DNA from: Enoplolaimus lenunculus
Taxonomy: Eukaryota > Nematoda > Enoplea > Enoplida > Thoracostomopsidae
Direction of reading: 5' to 3'
DNA: 64,000 nt
Assembly (NCBI GenBank): GCA_030248215.1
Contig: JASANG010002859.1
Location: 372,001-436,000 of the forward strand
Shown here: positions 44,669 to 55,117 of the stretch, piece by piece
How positions within the stretch are numbered: the stretch's first letter is position 1
How the letters are laid out: the number at the start of each line of letters is the position of its first letter
Position numbers and translations under genes: made by a program
Notes under the pieces: model-generated
Told to the model about the DNA's origin: nothing
Databases searched by the model: none
The model's input: the letters and a program-made list of their open reading frames with translations, nothing else

Positions 44669-45085
44669 ATGGCGCATTGTTTAAATTCACGTTTAATAAC
44701 ACTGTTCGGACTTACCTGGGTTTATGTCCTTGTGACAATTATTTGTTCCGCAACAGCTGAACCAGATTTTGAGCCAGTAGCGATGCCGTTAGATCAAATC
44801 ATCGAATCAAAACGAGCTCGAATGTATCGATTTGGCAAACGTCATTACTCTTTAGATGACGTCATTGGACCAGAACTGGCAAAACGAGCAGCAATGTATC
44901 GTTTCGGCAAACGGTCAATGACGTCACCAGTTGCAATGACGTATGGTGGTATTGATGATGATGATGATGATGATGAAAGGGACAATGTTTATTCAAAACG
45001 TGCAAGAATGTACCGTTTCGGTAAACGAGCGCGTATGTACCGCTTTGGAAAACGAGCGAATATGTATCGATTTGGCAAAAAATGA
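44669..45085 (+). CDS. MYRFamide neuropeptide precursor
   Basis: A complete 138-residue frame from ATG to TGA in one exon. Residues 9-30 form a signal peptide (LITLFGLTWVYVLVTIICSA). Five peptide copies end in FG followed by KR or KK, the signal for dibasic cleavage and C-terminal amidation: ARMYRF at 50-55, 112-117 and 121-126, AAMYRF at 74-79 and ANMYRF at 130-135. Spacers contain HYSLDDVIGPELA and an acidic run of seven aspartates (96-102, a GAT repeat in the DNA). The architecture is that of an RFamide/FMRFamide-like precursor: secreted peptides acting on G-protein-coupled receptors or peptide-gated channels (family knowledge). MYRFamide is not an ending I can tie to a named family member. 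The start is fixed by the signal peptide. Confidence 0.95.
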   Translation: MAHCLNSRLITLFGLTWVYVLVTIICSATAEPDFEPVAMPLDQIIESKRARMYRFGKRHYSLDDVIGPELAKRAAMYRFGKRSMTSPVAMTYGGIDDDDDDDERDNVYSKRARMYRFGKRARMYRFGKRANMYRFGKK

Positions 45086-45346
45086 AACCAATTAATCAAA
45101 TATGGTTCAGGGTTCGTAGCTAAAATTGGTTCCGAAAAAGCCTAACTGCCCCTTAAAAAAATTGGAGACGCAACTGAAACGTTTTGGCATCATTTCGAAA
45201 CGCAAAATAATTCTCATATGCGTTGTTGTTGTTGTTGTAATATTTTGACCCCCTGTTAACTGCCTGTGCTGGCTGCAGTTTTATTTTGATTTGGTAAAAC
45301 AACGCCTAAAATATATTTATGACTTAAATTCGTACGTTCGTTACTG

Positions 45347-45352
45347 AATAAA
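45347..45352 (+). terminator. Candidate poly(A) signal of the MYRFamide gene
   Basis: AATAAA about 260 bases after the stop codon, with a second one near 45362. A TTG microsatellite lies in the presumed 3' UTR at 45221-45237. Confidence 0.5.
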
Positions 45353-45570
45353 CATTACAGAAATAAAAGAATGAAATTTGTTGCTAGCACTGCGTTGCAT
45401 AGCGTTTAATATCCCTTAACCCAGTACTGAAGTTTGATTTGACATGAAAACTCCACTCATTTCCCTCATCTGATTAAGGTCATGGCTTAAGCTTAAGATA
45501 AGTCTCAGGCTTTGACACAGGAAAAGGCTTAGGTAAAATTTTATGCTTGAAAAAAACACCCAATCAAAAA

Positions 45571-46371
45571 ACCCAAAGTTTTTCAGATATTAAGACAATT
45601 CTTCTAAAAATAACTGCAAACAAAATACAGAATATACTTATAGAAAAGTATTTTCGGTGAAAAATCTGAAAAGTTTTTCTGCTATTTAAGACAATTTTTC
45701 TTAGGAAAAGGCAGGAAAAACAAGAACCCCCGGAGGTTGTGCCCAAGCCTAACGCGGAGTCTAAACCGATTAGGTGGTTTTTGAATAAAATAATAGTTCT
45801 GGAATTTCAGTCTATCTACGCCAATCAGTGGTACACAGCGAAACTTAAAATTTTGTAAATTTAGGATTTCGCTCGAATACAGGGCGCACATATAGTATTT
45901 CTGAATTTATTCAGAAAAGTATTTTCTGCGGCAAATCTGAAAAGTTTTTCTGATATTTAAGACAATTCTTCTAAAAATAACTGCAAACAAAATATTTCTG
46001 AATTTACTTATAGAAAAGTATTTTCGGTGAAAAATCTGAAAAGTTTTTCTGCTATTTAAGACAATTTTTCTTAAAATAACTGGATAACGTTAATTTTCAG
46101 ACATTATTTCAAAACTTTTTTGTAAACTGTAACAGAAATACTTTTCAAGTGCACCTTGCTAATCATATTACTTAAATGTAAGAACTTTTTTAAATATAAG
46201 AAATATTATTTTGAGTGAGGAAAACGCTAATTTTCAGACTTTATTTCAAAACTTTTTTGAAAACTTTTATGTTTTAACAGAAATACTTTTCAAGTGCACC
46301 ATGCTAATAATATTTCTTAAATGTAAGAAATTTTTTCTTAAATATCAGAAATATAATTTTGAGTGCAGTGT
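45571..46371 (-). mobile_element. Cluster of three family F copies, partial and full
   Basis: 45571-45715 and 46222-46371 are partial copies; 45893-46216 is longer with an internal duplication of AAAGTATTTTCGGTGAAAAA. The characteristic GAAATATTATTTTGAGTG right end is at 46199-46216, and TATAATTTTGAGTG at 46354-46367. Confidence 0.75.
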
Positions 46372-46384
46372 GATGCAGCTGTAT

Positions 46385-46640
46385 ATCAAAAAATGCCCAG
46401 TGTGTTTGTTTTGCATTCGTTTCATGGTCGGAATACAATTAAAAATATCAGAGATGTCATGGGACAAGCAAAAATTTTCAAAGCCAACCTCACCGCGTTC
46501 GAATTCTTCATGGATATCACCGCTGGCAATTGTCATGGTGATTGTAGGTGCCTGCCGATTTCCGACGGTGTGAGCAATGGTTTTCCCGGAAAGGCTGAAC
46601 ACAAAGGTTTCCTCTGGCTACGGGACCACCCTGTCTGTTT
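46385..46640. other. Coding-like segment, strand unresolved
   Basis: Both strands are open with good composition: plus KIFKANLTAFEFFMDITAGN and CHGDCRCLPISDGVSNGF; minus NRQAPTITMTIASGDIHEEF and ERGEVGFENFCLSHDISDIF. Base composition is richer than the surroundings. It may be an exon of an unrecognised gene or of a decayed element; its right border CTGGCTACGGGA resembles a family J end. Confidence 0.35.
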
Positions 46641-46898
46641 AGGTTTACCTAATATTAATAAAATCTGGTTTTCTTGATTTAAGACAATAGTTATAATGAA
46701 TTGAAAGACGGGCTTTTTCCAAAAAGCTACAATATCGAACTAGTAAAAAATACTATTTACTAGGCGATGCTGTCAAATATTTCAGTTGTTTGTTCAGGTT
46801 TTCTCTTGATAAAAACGAACCAAAGCGAAATCTAAAAATTACGCCTATGCTCTTTACTGTTTTCGTTTTACTGTGACGATTTCTGGGAAGCTATTCAA

Positions 46899-47060
46899 CC
46901 CCTTCTCACATTGAATTGCCTGAGAGCCCTCTCGGGCTCGAGCGTCAAGCTCCTACAGCTGAGTGGTAATGGTAACGCCTCCCACTCCAGTCACTGGAGT
47001 TCGAATCCTAGCATAAATGTAGGTCTCAGGGGAAATAGAAAATATTCATGCGAGAAAGGG
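46899..47060 (+). mobile_element. Family G MITE, short version
   Basis: TCAA/TTAA flanks, ends CCCCTTCTCACATTGA and CATGCGAGAAAGGG. The first 100 bases of the full-length element are missing, leaving mostly the tRNA-like core (boxes near 46955 and 46998). Confidence 0.75.
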
Positions 47061-47127
47061 TTAAAATTATTTTTTTACTTAAGAAGCATCTACAAACCAT
47101 GTGGGTCCCTCAGCCTTAGGCCCATTA

Positions 47128-47345
47128 ATCTTAAATGTGTGTAGCACCTTTCACCAGTTGCTGATAGGTCTTGCAATTTTCAAACCAGGGAATGCTGGGA
47201 CTAAAAATGTAGCACATTATTCGCGTTTGATTTGCTCTACTCCTGTACCAATTTTGAGTTCAACAACTGCAATAGTTAGCGAGTCTAAAAACCTATTACA
47301 AACTGATGATTGTTGCTATACACATTTGAGAATACGAGCACTAGC
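47128..47345. mobile_element. Family M MITE
   Basis: AATGTGTGTAGCACCTTTCA at the left and GTTGCTATACACATTTGAGA at the right; size as at 4557. Confidence 0.65.
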
Positions 47346-47549
47346 GTCAAGCTTTCGTTGTCGAGCAGCGGCGGTTTTATGTTTTCCATTCGATGAGTCC
47401 CTTGGTTGTATTAATTTCTTTGACTGAAGGGGTTTCAGGTGAAACAGAAAATGTTCATGAAATGGTCAGTATTGTCAGTTTTTTAACACATAAGTCACAA
47501 TCAAATGTTAATAAAGTTCGCTAAAATTGCCATCTCAAAAACATTGTAG

Positions 47550-47726
47550 GTCCATATTCTGTGATAAAACATATGCTACCACCAACGGCGTAACCAAGAT
47601 ATGGCGTCGGTCGGTATTTCATGGCCTCTTATGTGCCAAAAATTGTTTTACCTCAAAGATCCTGAAGACCTATTTCAAAGGACATGAGCTTCGCTTCTCG
47701 TCTGTTCAGAAATTTCGGCAAGTGCG
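47550..47726 (+). CDS. Exon a of a possible two-exon gene
   Basis: After an acceptor (ACATTGTAG) the frame reads SIFCDKTYATTNGVTKIWRR, then SVFHGLLCAKNCFTSKILKT and ends KFRQV plus two bases before GTAGGT. Joined to exon b it stays in frame across a CGC codon. The product would have a basic, cysteine-containing end. Upstream exons are not identified and no family is recognised. Confidence 0.4.
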
Positions 47727-47743
47727 GTAGGTACACTGACACT

Positions 47744-48152
47744 GGCCCATGTATAGAATTGGGCCGGATCGTTTTCCCGGAGGGGCTACAACAGAGTCAG
47801 TTTAAGCTTTAGCCTATTTTTTTGGTTAGGCTTAGGTTTAGGCTTAGGAATAGGCCCATCCATACGCTTAGGCTTAGGCTTAGGCTTAGGATTAGGATTA
47901 GGAATGGGCCCATCCATACGCTTAGGCTGAGGCTTAGGTTTATAAGCTCATTCTTACGCTTAGGCTTAGGCTTAGGAATAGGCCCATCCATACGCTTAGG
48001 CTTAGGCTTAGCTTGTAAGCTCATTCTTACGCTTAGGCTTAATAGGCTTAGGCTTATAAGCTCATTCTTACGCTTAGGCTTAGGCTTAGGCTTAGGCTTA
48101 GGCTTAGGAATATGCTTATACTACTGTTCCGGCCCTGTTCAATACATGGGCC
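47744..48152 (+). mobile_element. Family A TTAGGC MITE, longest copy
   Basis: Exact target duplication CTGACACT (47736-47743 and 48153-48160). Contains about seven TTAGGC blocks separated by GGCCCATCCATACGC and AAGCTCATTCTTACGC spacers. It fills nearly the whole intron between the exons at 47550 and 48172. Confidence 0.95.
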
Positions 48153-48171
48153 CTGACACTCTATATCTCAG

Positions 48172-48328
48172 CTGGTATACGCCTCTAGCTATCTTTGAAG
48201 ATATTGTCTGCCCGAGTCCAACCTGCTTTCAGCTTCGAAAACGGCGTTGCATCTCGTGCCAATCGAAGTATGTTATTTTACAACTTCGCCCAAATGATAA
48301 ACAGGCGCGGATTGGCCTCAAAATGTGA
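48172..48328 (+). CDS. Exon b (last) of a possible two-exon gene
   Basis: After the acceptor CTATATCTCAG the frame reads WYTPLAIFEDIVCPSPTCFQ, then LRKRRCISCQSKYVILQLRP and ends NDKQARIGLKM before TGA. Four cysteines and a basic character. The longer upstream frame that runs through the MITE is an artefact of the TTAGGC repeat. Confidence 0.4.
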
Positions 48329-48352
48329 ACGGTTCAACTGAACAGCAGAATG

Positions 48353-48513
48353 AGGCCCGTAGCCAGCTCACCTTGCTAGGGGGCTAAAGAAATTTTCCAG
48401 GAGGGGCATTGAAAGGTTTTCAAAGACTTACAAGTAATGTTGAAAATCTTCTAGGGGGGTCAAAATTTTACCAGGGGTGCTCAGCCTCCCTGCTGCTCCT
48501 TGGCTACGGGCCC
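48353..48513 (+). mobile_element. Family J MITE, full
   Basis: AGGCCCGTAGCCAGCTCACC and CTTGGCTACGGGCCC ends, the clearest pair of inverted repeats for this family. It begins 25 bases after the stop of exon b. Confidence 0.75.
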
Positions 48514-48679
48514 GAGAAGAATAGAAAAGCGGAAATGTTTCTAAATCACTTTAAATTTAAAAAAGAGCTGTCATCGTAGTTGGTTTAAGCTGTTTTATAG
48601 CTACTGTATGTTTTGCTTTTTTATTACAGAATCCTCTGCTGCTGGTAGCACACGTGACGGATTCATCCATATATCAAAC

Positions 48680-48921
48680 GGGACCGTGTAATGATCAGGA
48701 GCGGAACGTTTTTCTGTGGGACTAAAACTTAAGCTTTAGAGTAATTTTAATGCTTGAATTAGGCTTAGTCTTAGGCTTAGGCATACGTTTTGGCTTAGGT
48801 TTAGGCTTAGGCTTAGGCTTAGACTTAGGATTAGGCTTAGACTTAGGCTTAGGCTTAGGCTTAGGCTTAGGCTTAAGAATATGATTATAATACTGTTCCG
48901 CCCCTGTTCTTTACATTGGTC
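48680..48921 (+). mobile_element. Family B TTAGGC MITE
   Basis: Target TATCAAAC/TATCAAAG (7 of 8). Ends GGACCGTGTAATGATCAGGA and CCCTGTTCTTTACATTGGTC. Confidence 0.9.
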
Positions 48922-49099
48922 TATCAAAGGTATTAATAGAATCCAGTAGGTTGATTTGTAGGCACAAAAATTGGTTCGTATATTTGGTCAAATGTTCTGT
49001 TTTATTGAATAGATTTTTTCAAATTTTGTAATTACAAAATTCGGGTTTGAGTATTTTGTTTTGAGAAGTGTTCATTTCGCACATGTGTTGCGTTTAATT

Positions 49100-49420
49100 G
49101 GCCAATGTAAAAGAACAGGGGCGAAACTGTATTATAAGCATGTTGCTAAGCCTAAGCCTAAGCGTACAAATGAGCGTATTCCTAAGCCTACGCCTAAGCC
49201 TAAGCCTAAGCGTACAAATGAGCGTATTCCTAAGCCTACGCCTAAGCCTAAGCCTAAGCGTACGAATGAGCGTATTCCTAAGCCTAAGCCTAAGCCTAAG
49301 CGTACGAATGAGCGTATTCCTATGCCTAAGCCTAAGCCAAGCAAACAAAATTAGTCTAGAGCTTTACTCTACTGCAGTCTCACACAGAAAAACGTTCCGC
49401 CCCTGATCTTTACACGGGCC
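49100..49420 (-). mobile_element. Family B TTAGGC MITE with higher-order array
   Basis: Ends GGCCAATGTAAAAGAACAGG and CCCCTGATCTTTACACGGGCC (in two parts). Four cycles of CCTAAG runs with GTACAAATGAGCGTATTCC spacers. Confidence 0.9.
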
Positions 49421-49907
49421 CATTTAAGCTGTTGCAAAGCGCGTTGAAAATAAGGCAAAAACGATTTAAGCGAGCAAGACACGAATCAAAAGGCTAATAA
49501 ACACAATCCTTTTATAAGATTTAGGAACTTTGGTTACTCGCAACTGCAACCTGGCTCCAAAATTTTACCATTGGGACGGTCACAACCTAAAGCCGACGTT
49601 TGAGTTTAGGGCTCAAATTTTGATTTGCTTGCAAAAATGTTTTGGTATACAAGTGCATTAAATATCAAGAAAATGGAATATACCACTGCAAGTTGTCTTA
49701 CTAAGATGTACGTACTATTTCGTAGCTAAATATTGTTTCAAACGTTGAGTGCAATACTGCAACGAACTTACAGCCTTGTATTGAAAATATTAAAACGTTT
49801 ACTGGTTAACTACAGGAACCGTTTAGGAATATACAGACCAGAATTGAGTTCACTAAATGTAAGTAAATATGAACAATTTTGTATAAAACAAATACCATCA
49901 ACATTTT
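49421..49907. other. No firm gene; one weak frame
   Basis: A frame at about 49733-49860 (ILQRTYSLVLKILKRLLVNY and on) ends at a perfect donor (AAT|GTAAGT), but no acceptor in phase lies ahead of it. Confidence 0.35.
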
Positions 49908-50104
49908 GGCCCATGTATCGAACAGGGCCGGATCGCTTTCCGGAGGGGCCATAATAGAATCAGTTTAAGCTTTAGTCTAATTTTTTTGTTTAGACTTAGG
50001 CTTAGGCTTAGGCTTAACAATAGGCTTGTCTATAGGTTTACGCTTAGGCTTAGGCTTAGAAATATGCTTATAATACTGTTCCGGCCCTGTTCTATACATG
50101 GGCC
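49908..50104 (+). mobile_element. Family A TTAGGC MITE
   Basis: Exact target duplication AACATTTT (49900-49907 and 50105-50112). Standard ends and arms. Confidence 0.95.
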
Positions 50105-50189
50105 AACATTTTTATCAAATGCTAAACATTTTTAGCGATCGAAACAGCTGAGTGCTCACAGCTGTTTTTTACCCAATTGAAACTAAAAT

Positions 50190-50433
50190 ATTGAACACTT
50201 GGGGACTGGCACTGAAACTGAACGAGCGCCACTGATCAGCTGTGAAAACAGTTTTCTAGCCAACCCGGTTGTGGTACGATTAAAAACTGTCACCAGGATT
50301 CGGGTTTTGTATAGGCATTTGAGAGTTGATTTAGACGAAACTGTTTCAAAGTTTTGGTTTCCTTTTACTACATTTTGTCTGTTTTACCAGACGTTTCGTC
50401 ATTTGTTTATAAAGTGCGTGGTTAACAAAATCG
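50190..50433 (+). CDS. Coding-like frame interrupted by a family C MITE
   Basis: The frame reads GTGTETERAPLISCENSFLA, then NPVVVRLKTVTRIRVLYRHL and RVDLDETVSKFWF. It is open from about 50187 and the family C element enters at 50434. In the uninterrupted host sequence the frame would go on for about 18 codons to TGA at about 50583. No ATG or clear acceptor starts it, and the family is unknown. Confidence 0.3.
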
Positions 50434-50536
50434 GGCCAGTGTTACTTTTAGCGGCGTAACAGTGTAATCTAGAATCGAAACCCACTCTTTTATAGACAGA
50501 CCAGAAATCTTTACGCCCCTTAAAGTAACATGGGCC
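50434..50536 (-). mobile_element. Family C MITE without TTAGGC array
   Basis: Exact target duplication CAAAATCG (50426-50433 and 50537-50544). Ends GGCCAGTGTTACTTTTAGCG and CCCCTTAAAGTAACATGGGCC (in two parts). Only 103 bp: the array is entirely gone. Confidence 0.93.
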
Positions 50537-50592
50537 CAAAATCGAACGAAAGTTCACAATCGGGTTGGAAGCGCAGTTGTTATGAAGATGAT

Positions 50593-50851
50593 CACTAGCG
50601 GATCCACCAGATGGGAAGGAGTGGATGTATGTCCACCCCTAGAAGTTTTTCGTGATAAAATGGTAAGATCTCTTCAAACCAAACAATTTTTCCCGTCAGA
50701 AAATTATGTAGCGATAAAATGATAATGTCTCTTCGTTATAATTATTTTGCTGTCAATGGCACAAATATATTTATGTAGCATACAGTAAAAATTGCGTTTC
50801 ATAACATTTGCACCGCCTGCACCCCGTCAAAAATTTGTGTATTCATCTCTG
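50593..50851. mobile_element. Family I hAT-like MITE
   Basis: CACTAGCGGATCCACCAG at the left, altered right end ATTCATCTCTG; inner ATAAAATGGTAAGATCTCTT as at 28381. Confidence 0.6.
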
Positions 50852-50950
50852 GATATGAGGTGTACTTTATAGTTGTAAAATTAACATTTTTTCCGTTAAA
50901 TATGTCAGGTTTGTTGCTAGTCAAACTCAAGCAACAAAACAATTATTCAG

Positions 50951-51256
50951 GTTGCATTGACGAGCGATGTAGCCGATCGAAACGGGGCACATACGCGGCC
51001 ATGGGGGCGTTCAGTACAAAACTATTATAGGAAGGGCTTGATTTTGAAAATTTTAGCGGCCAGCGTCGTACCATATTTTGTTCGCTGGCATATTTTCAAC
51101 GTCCAAGCTTCATATTTGTCCCCTGCGGTATTTCAATTCTTGGCATATTTTTCTGCTTTGCCTTTGAATAGGGCAAAACCCAATTTCCACACAGTGGACC
51201 CAGAAACCAGAGATTGTGAACTTTGTACCTGGAACCAGAAAACGATGTGTACCTGA
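50951..51256 (+). CDS. Probable last exon of an unrecognised gene
   Basis: An acceptor (CAATTATTCAG) leads into 101 codons in phase 0: VALTSDVADRNGAHTRPWGR, then SVQNYYRKGLILKILAASVV, PYFVRWHIFNVQASYLSPAV, FQFLAYFSALPL and a hydrophilic end with DPETRDCELCTWNQ before TGA. Two hydrophobic stretches suggest membrane association. Composition and length favour real coding. No homologue comes to mind. Confidence 0.5.
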   Translation, partial: VALTSDVADRNGAHTRPWGRSVQNYYRKGLILKILAASVVPYFVRWHIFNVQASYLSPAVFQFLAYFSALPLNRAKPNFHTVDPETRDCELCTWNQKTMCT

Positions 51257-51290
51257 TCGGTAAGCGCAATCATAGATTAGACTCCAAGCG

Positions 51291-51506
51291 ATGAGTATAC
51301 TTAAAAAGTTTTCGGGTTTTATGGTTCTGAACGCTTTTGTTTACGATTCTTTAACTCTTAGTTCTCATAGTAGGTTCCTGAGACTGAGAAAGAGTATATT
51401 TCGGAGCGTAAAAGAAACATGCAAAGACAACTTGCTTTTATGTATTTTTGTCATTAATGTTCAGTTTAAACCAATGAAATTAACTGAATCGATTCAAAGA
51501 AAGTAA
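51291..51506 (+). CDS. Small open frame, possible gene
   Basis: ATG-started, 71 residues: MSILKKFSGFMVLNAFVYDS, then LTLSSHSRFLRLRKSIFRSV and a basic end. It follows the exon at 50951 by 34 bases. Could be a small protein, but nothing beyond its openness supports it. Confidence 0.2.
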   Translation: MSILKKFSGFMVLNAFVYDSLTLSSHSRFLRLRKSIFRSVKETCKDNLLLCIFVINVQFKPMKLTESIQRK

Positions 51507-51702
51507 AGTAATGTTCGAAACTGATACACGTTTGTGTTTAACTTTTAAGCGAAAATTTTTCAGTTTACTATCTTTAATAATACTGCATTGGTCTGGTTCG
51601 TCTTTGTCTGGTTTGAACTATTGTACCATATAAACAGGTGTCAAATCAACCAATCGACTCAACTTGATTTCGGTTTACGACGCTACTTGAAATATTACCG
51701 TA

Positions 51703-52131
51703 CTGTAGTGACACCGAATAAGACGGTGGTAATAAGTGGGGGTGCCTATTTTATGTCCCAATCAATAGGAGTCCGTATCACTAATAAGAGACTGTAAGCG
51801 GACGGATGTAGTCCCTAAACTCTAATTACGGTCTTAAATGTCAATTATTCCAAATTGTAGTGCATTAATTGCTCCAGCTCCAAATACAGTTGAGTTCTCA
51901 ACATTGATGCATACTTAGTTTTGAAAGTACATTCTGAAGCATACCTTGCATTATTGCTCAAGGTTTTGATACATGACAAATAAATGTTTAATTCAACGGA
52001 TAGTTGCAATACCGAATATAAATCAGTAATGAAAGGCGGGTTAAAAAAGCAGTCCATTAGCGGGTAACAGGGGGATATTCTCCAGAGAGGCCAAATAAAT
52101 ATAAGTCCCCCTATTATTCGGTTTACTACAG
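51703..52131 (-). mobile_element. Family D MITE, full length
   Basis: TA borders; CTGTAGTGACACCGAATAAG and CTATTATTCGGTTTACTACA ends. Confidence 0.88.
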
Positions 52132-52777
52132 TAGCCAAACGCACTGAAATTCTTGTGGACTAAGTTTTAGCAGACAAAAAATTACAAATTTCAAAGATAA
52201 GCCATGCTATCCTGAGTATAGTCGAAAAATAATATTTTCAAAGTGGTAAGAGTCCCAAAATATAGCAAGGAAGAAAATATTGCAAGGGATCAAAACGGAA
52301 GGGGAGAATATGGCACGACGCCTGTCTTGCTGTACTCCTAATTGCTGTGTATAAACAGGTTAAATTAAGTGTGTTTGTGTACAATTTGTATCAACGTCAA
52401 ACGTACGATTCCAATTCAATCCACAGACAGGGTAAAATGTTTCAATGTGTAAAATTTTTCAGCTGACCTTCATTTTGGGACCCATTCGCGCAGACAGATC
52501 TTAGGGATCAACCTGGCATCGGACCTTCAAGTCCATCACGAAGCAAAATCAAGATTTTATATTAAGGTTAAACACTAAAAATAGCGTTCAGCATTTTCGC
52601 TCGCTTCATTCGCCAGTTTATTCCGCGATTACATATCGCATAGTGTGCTCTTTTGACAAATTTCACATAAACTCGTGCGTATACAGTTCCACGACTAGGA
52701 CGCCTTCATACTTGGATATCAATTCAAGTTGGAATGCTTGATCTCAAAAGGTCATGGCAATTACAGTTAAAATGAGT
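52132..52777. other. No gene seen
   Basis: AT-rich; no supported feature. Confidence 0.4.
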
Positions 52778-52981
52778 GGTCCATGTAAACATCAGGGGCG
52801 GAACGTTTTTCTGTGGGAATGCAATAGAGTAAACTTAAGCTTTAGACTAATTTTTGCTTGGCTTAGGCTTGGCTTAAGCTTAGAAATAAACTCATTCCTA
52901 CGCTTAGGCTAGGCTTAGGCTTAGGCTTCGGCTTAGCAATATGCTTATAATACTGTTCCACTCATGTTCTTTACATCGGCC
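52778..52981 (+). mobile_element. Family B TTAGGC MITE
   Basis: Target AAATGAGT/AAATAAGT (7 of 8). Ends GGTCCATGTAAACATCAGGG and CATGTTCTTTACATCGGCC. Confidence 0.9.
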
Positions 52982-53808
52982 AAATAAGTTGACAATTTCC
53001 AATCTTACGTAAGCCAAACTTTAAGCGAAAGTTGAAAACGTTATGATTATCCGGTGTCTTAGCTACTCGATTTATTGTCAAATAGTTGAGTTACATTAAA
53101 ATATCGGTTTACTAATTTACAGTGACACCTGTAACCGTTCGCGAGTTCCAAAACCTATTAGTACCTGGTGATAGGTGGTACACCCCGGTGACAATACGGC
53201 TTCAGAACTTAATAAAAATAGTGAAATTTATTCTACAAATATACATCCACTTATATATAATACGCAAGGTTTAAAAATTTTGAAACAAGAACGGTAATTA
53301 AGAGCCTACATTTGAACGCGTATTTTAGTAGGCTCTGGATTAAAAACAAAACCAATCCAGGCAGGTGCCACGTTTATTACAGTTTCTTTTTTGGCCAAAC
53401 CATATTTTATTGGGTTTCGCCATTTTAAACCTATATTTTATATTCAAAAACGTTTCCGACTATTTAGTTTCAACTGAACGTGTCGTTAAAAATTTGTATT
53501 TAATAGATTTTTTTATTGTTTCTGGTATATGCAGTTATCATTTATAGCAGGAGATACGGGAAGTATGTCCATGTGAAGGTTGGGGAACAATTTGAAATAG
53601 ATATTTTAAAAGCTGTACGGTGTACCTGCGCCGAGATCAATGAAAGTTTTGTCACTCGCTACGCTTTCTTGCAAAAACCTTTTGAATACAGTTAACCTCT
53701 CCCGACAAGAAATCCTCGTTTCAACGCCGGGCAGCATTTCCGTTCGCCCAAATCGTATTCTATCGTAAAATATTGTTCAAGCTAAGGCTTTATAGTGATT
53801 AATATTCT
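52982..53808. other. No gene; family M end fragment
   Basis: 53145-53185 (CCTGGTGATAGGTGGTACAC) resembles a family M end. A frame at 53365-53547 has weak coding character. Confidence 0.35.
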
Positions 53809-53958
53809 GATACTTTGAAGGGCATAACAGTAGTATAAACATATTCCTACGTTGAAACCGAAGCCTAAGCCTAAGCCTCAGCGTAAGTTGAAGTCTATGA
53901 CTAATCCTAAGCCTAAACCTAAGCAAAATAAAAGTTAGTCCACAACTTAAGCTTCCGC
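53809..53958 (-). mobile_element. Family C TTAGGC MITE, right end lost
   Basis: ATACTTTGAAGGGCATAACA at the left, then CCTAAG runs and CAAAATAAAAGTTAGTCCAC. No right inverted end. Confidence 0.6.
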
Positions 53959-54261
53959 TCGCTCAAAATATACGCCGATATTTTAATAGCAGATACTAAA
54001 GTTTTTCTGAAAACAATCACATTTCGAGTTTTGTCAGCCGTAAGCAGTTACTTTGTACACTAAGTGATTTTAACTTTATAAATCATTGTCACTTCTTATT
54101 TAGTTGAGTATAATTATTAATAGTTTGCTTGTAGTTTGGCTAAATGAAACAACGGCAGGGACGTACGGATAAGCGTGACGGAAACGCTGATATCTTTCAA
54201 TTCGGTTCCCTTTTTTGGCAGGTGTAGGCACTGACTATGTTGAATAATCGTTAGTAGTTTG
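53959..54261. other. No gene seen
   Basis: Nothing recognised ahead of the next family B copy. Confidence 0.4.
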
Positions 54262-54685
54262 GGCCAATGTAACGAACTGGGGCGGAACAGTATTATAAGC
54301 ATATTCTTAAGCCTAAGCCTAAGCTTAAGCATAAGCCTAAGCGTATGGGTGAGCATATTCCTAAGCCTAAGAGCATATTCCTAAGCCTAAGCCTAAGCCT
54401 AAGCCTAAGCCAAAGTGTAAGAATGAGCATATTCCTAAGCCTAAGCCTAAGCCTAAGCCTAAGCCAAAGTGTAAGAATGAGCATATTCCTAAGCCTAAGC
54501 CTAAGCCTAAGCCAAAGTGTAAGAATGAGCATATTCCTAAGCCTAAGCCTAAGCCTAAGCCAAAGTGTAAGAATGAGCATATTCCTAAACCTGAGCCAAT
54601 GCGAAAAATTAGTCTAAAGCTTTATTAAGCTTACTCTATTACAGTCCCACAGAAAAACGTTCCGCCCCTGATCTTTACATGGGTC
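54262..54685 (-). mobile_element. Family B TTAGGC MITE with regular higher-order units
   Basis: Target GTAGTTTG/GTAATTTG (7 of 8). Four near-identical units of about 60-66 bp, each CCAAAGTGTAAGAATGAGCA + TATT + (CCTAAG)n, are stacked inside. Confidence 0.93.
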
Positions 54686-55117
54686 GTAATTTGCCAAGTT
54701 TTAGAACGAATTAATTAGTCATTTTCGGGTTGATTTTAGTCATTTTTTCATTTCTGGCCTGCACAGATTCAAATCCGTCGGAATGCAGCTGAACAATGAA
54801 TTCCATTGCAGTGGCAGGGTGATTACATTAGTTCCTTTTTATGTAGAGTCCAGTTTAACTGAAGGCAAACGCACAAAAACCATTGTACCTTTCAGATTCG
54901 TAAGAATTTCTATTTTTCAAACGAAATTAATTGTATCCGTTTAGTTTCACATCCGGTCGAAATAGAGGTTGTGTTTAATGAAATATGCCAGAGAAATGTT
55001 CATTGGTCGTATATTTTGTCGTAACAATACCTTGATTAGAAAACAAAAATTACGGCTTAAAATAAGCACAGTAGCAGTATTTAACCAGATATTTGAAAAA
55101 TTTTCGTTTGCAAAATG
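54686..55117. other. No gene seen
   Basis: AT-rich sequence with no supported feature. Confidence 0.4.

Noticed and set aside
46363-46677. Plus frame of 104 codons as a definite gene
   Set aside because: The opposite strand is equally open and equally protein-like, and the right border resembles a family J end, so no strand or product can be assigned.
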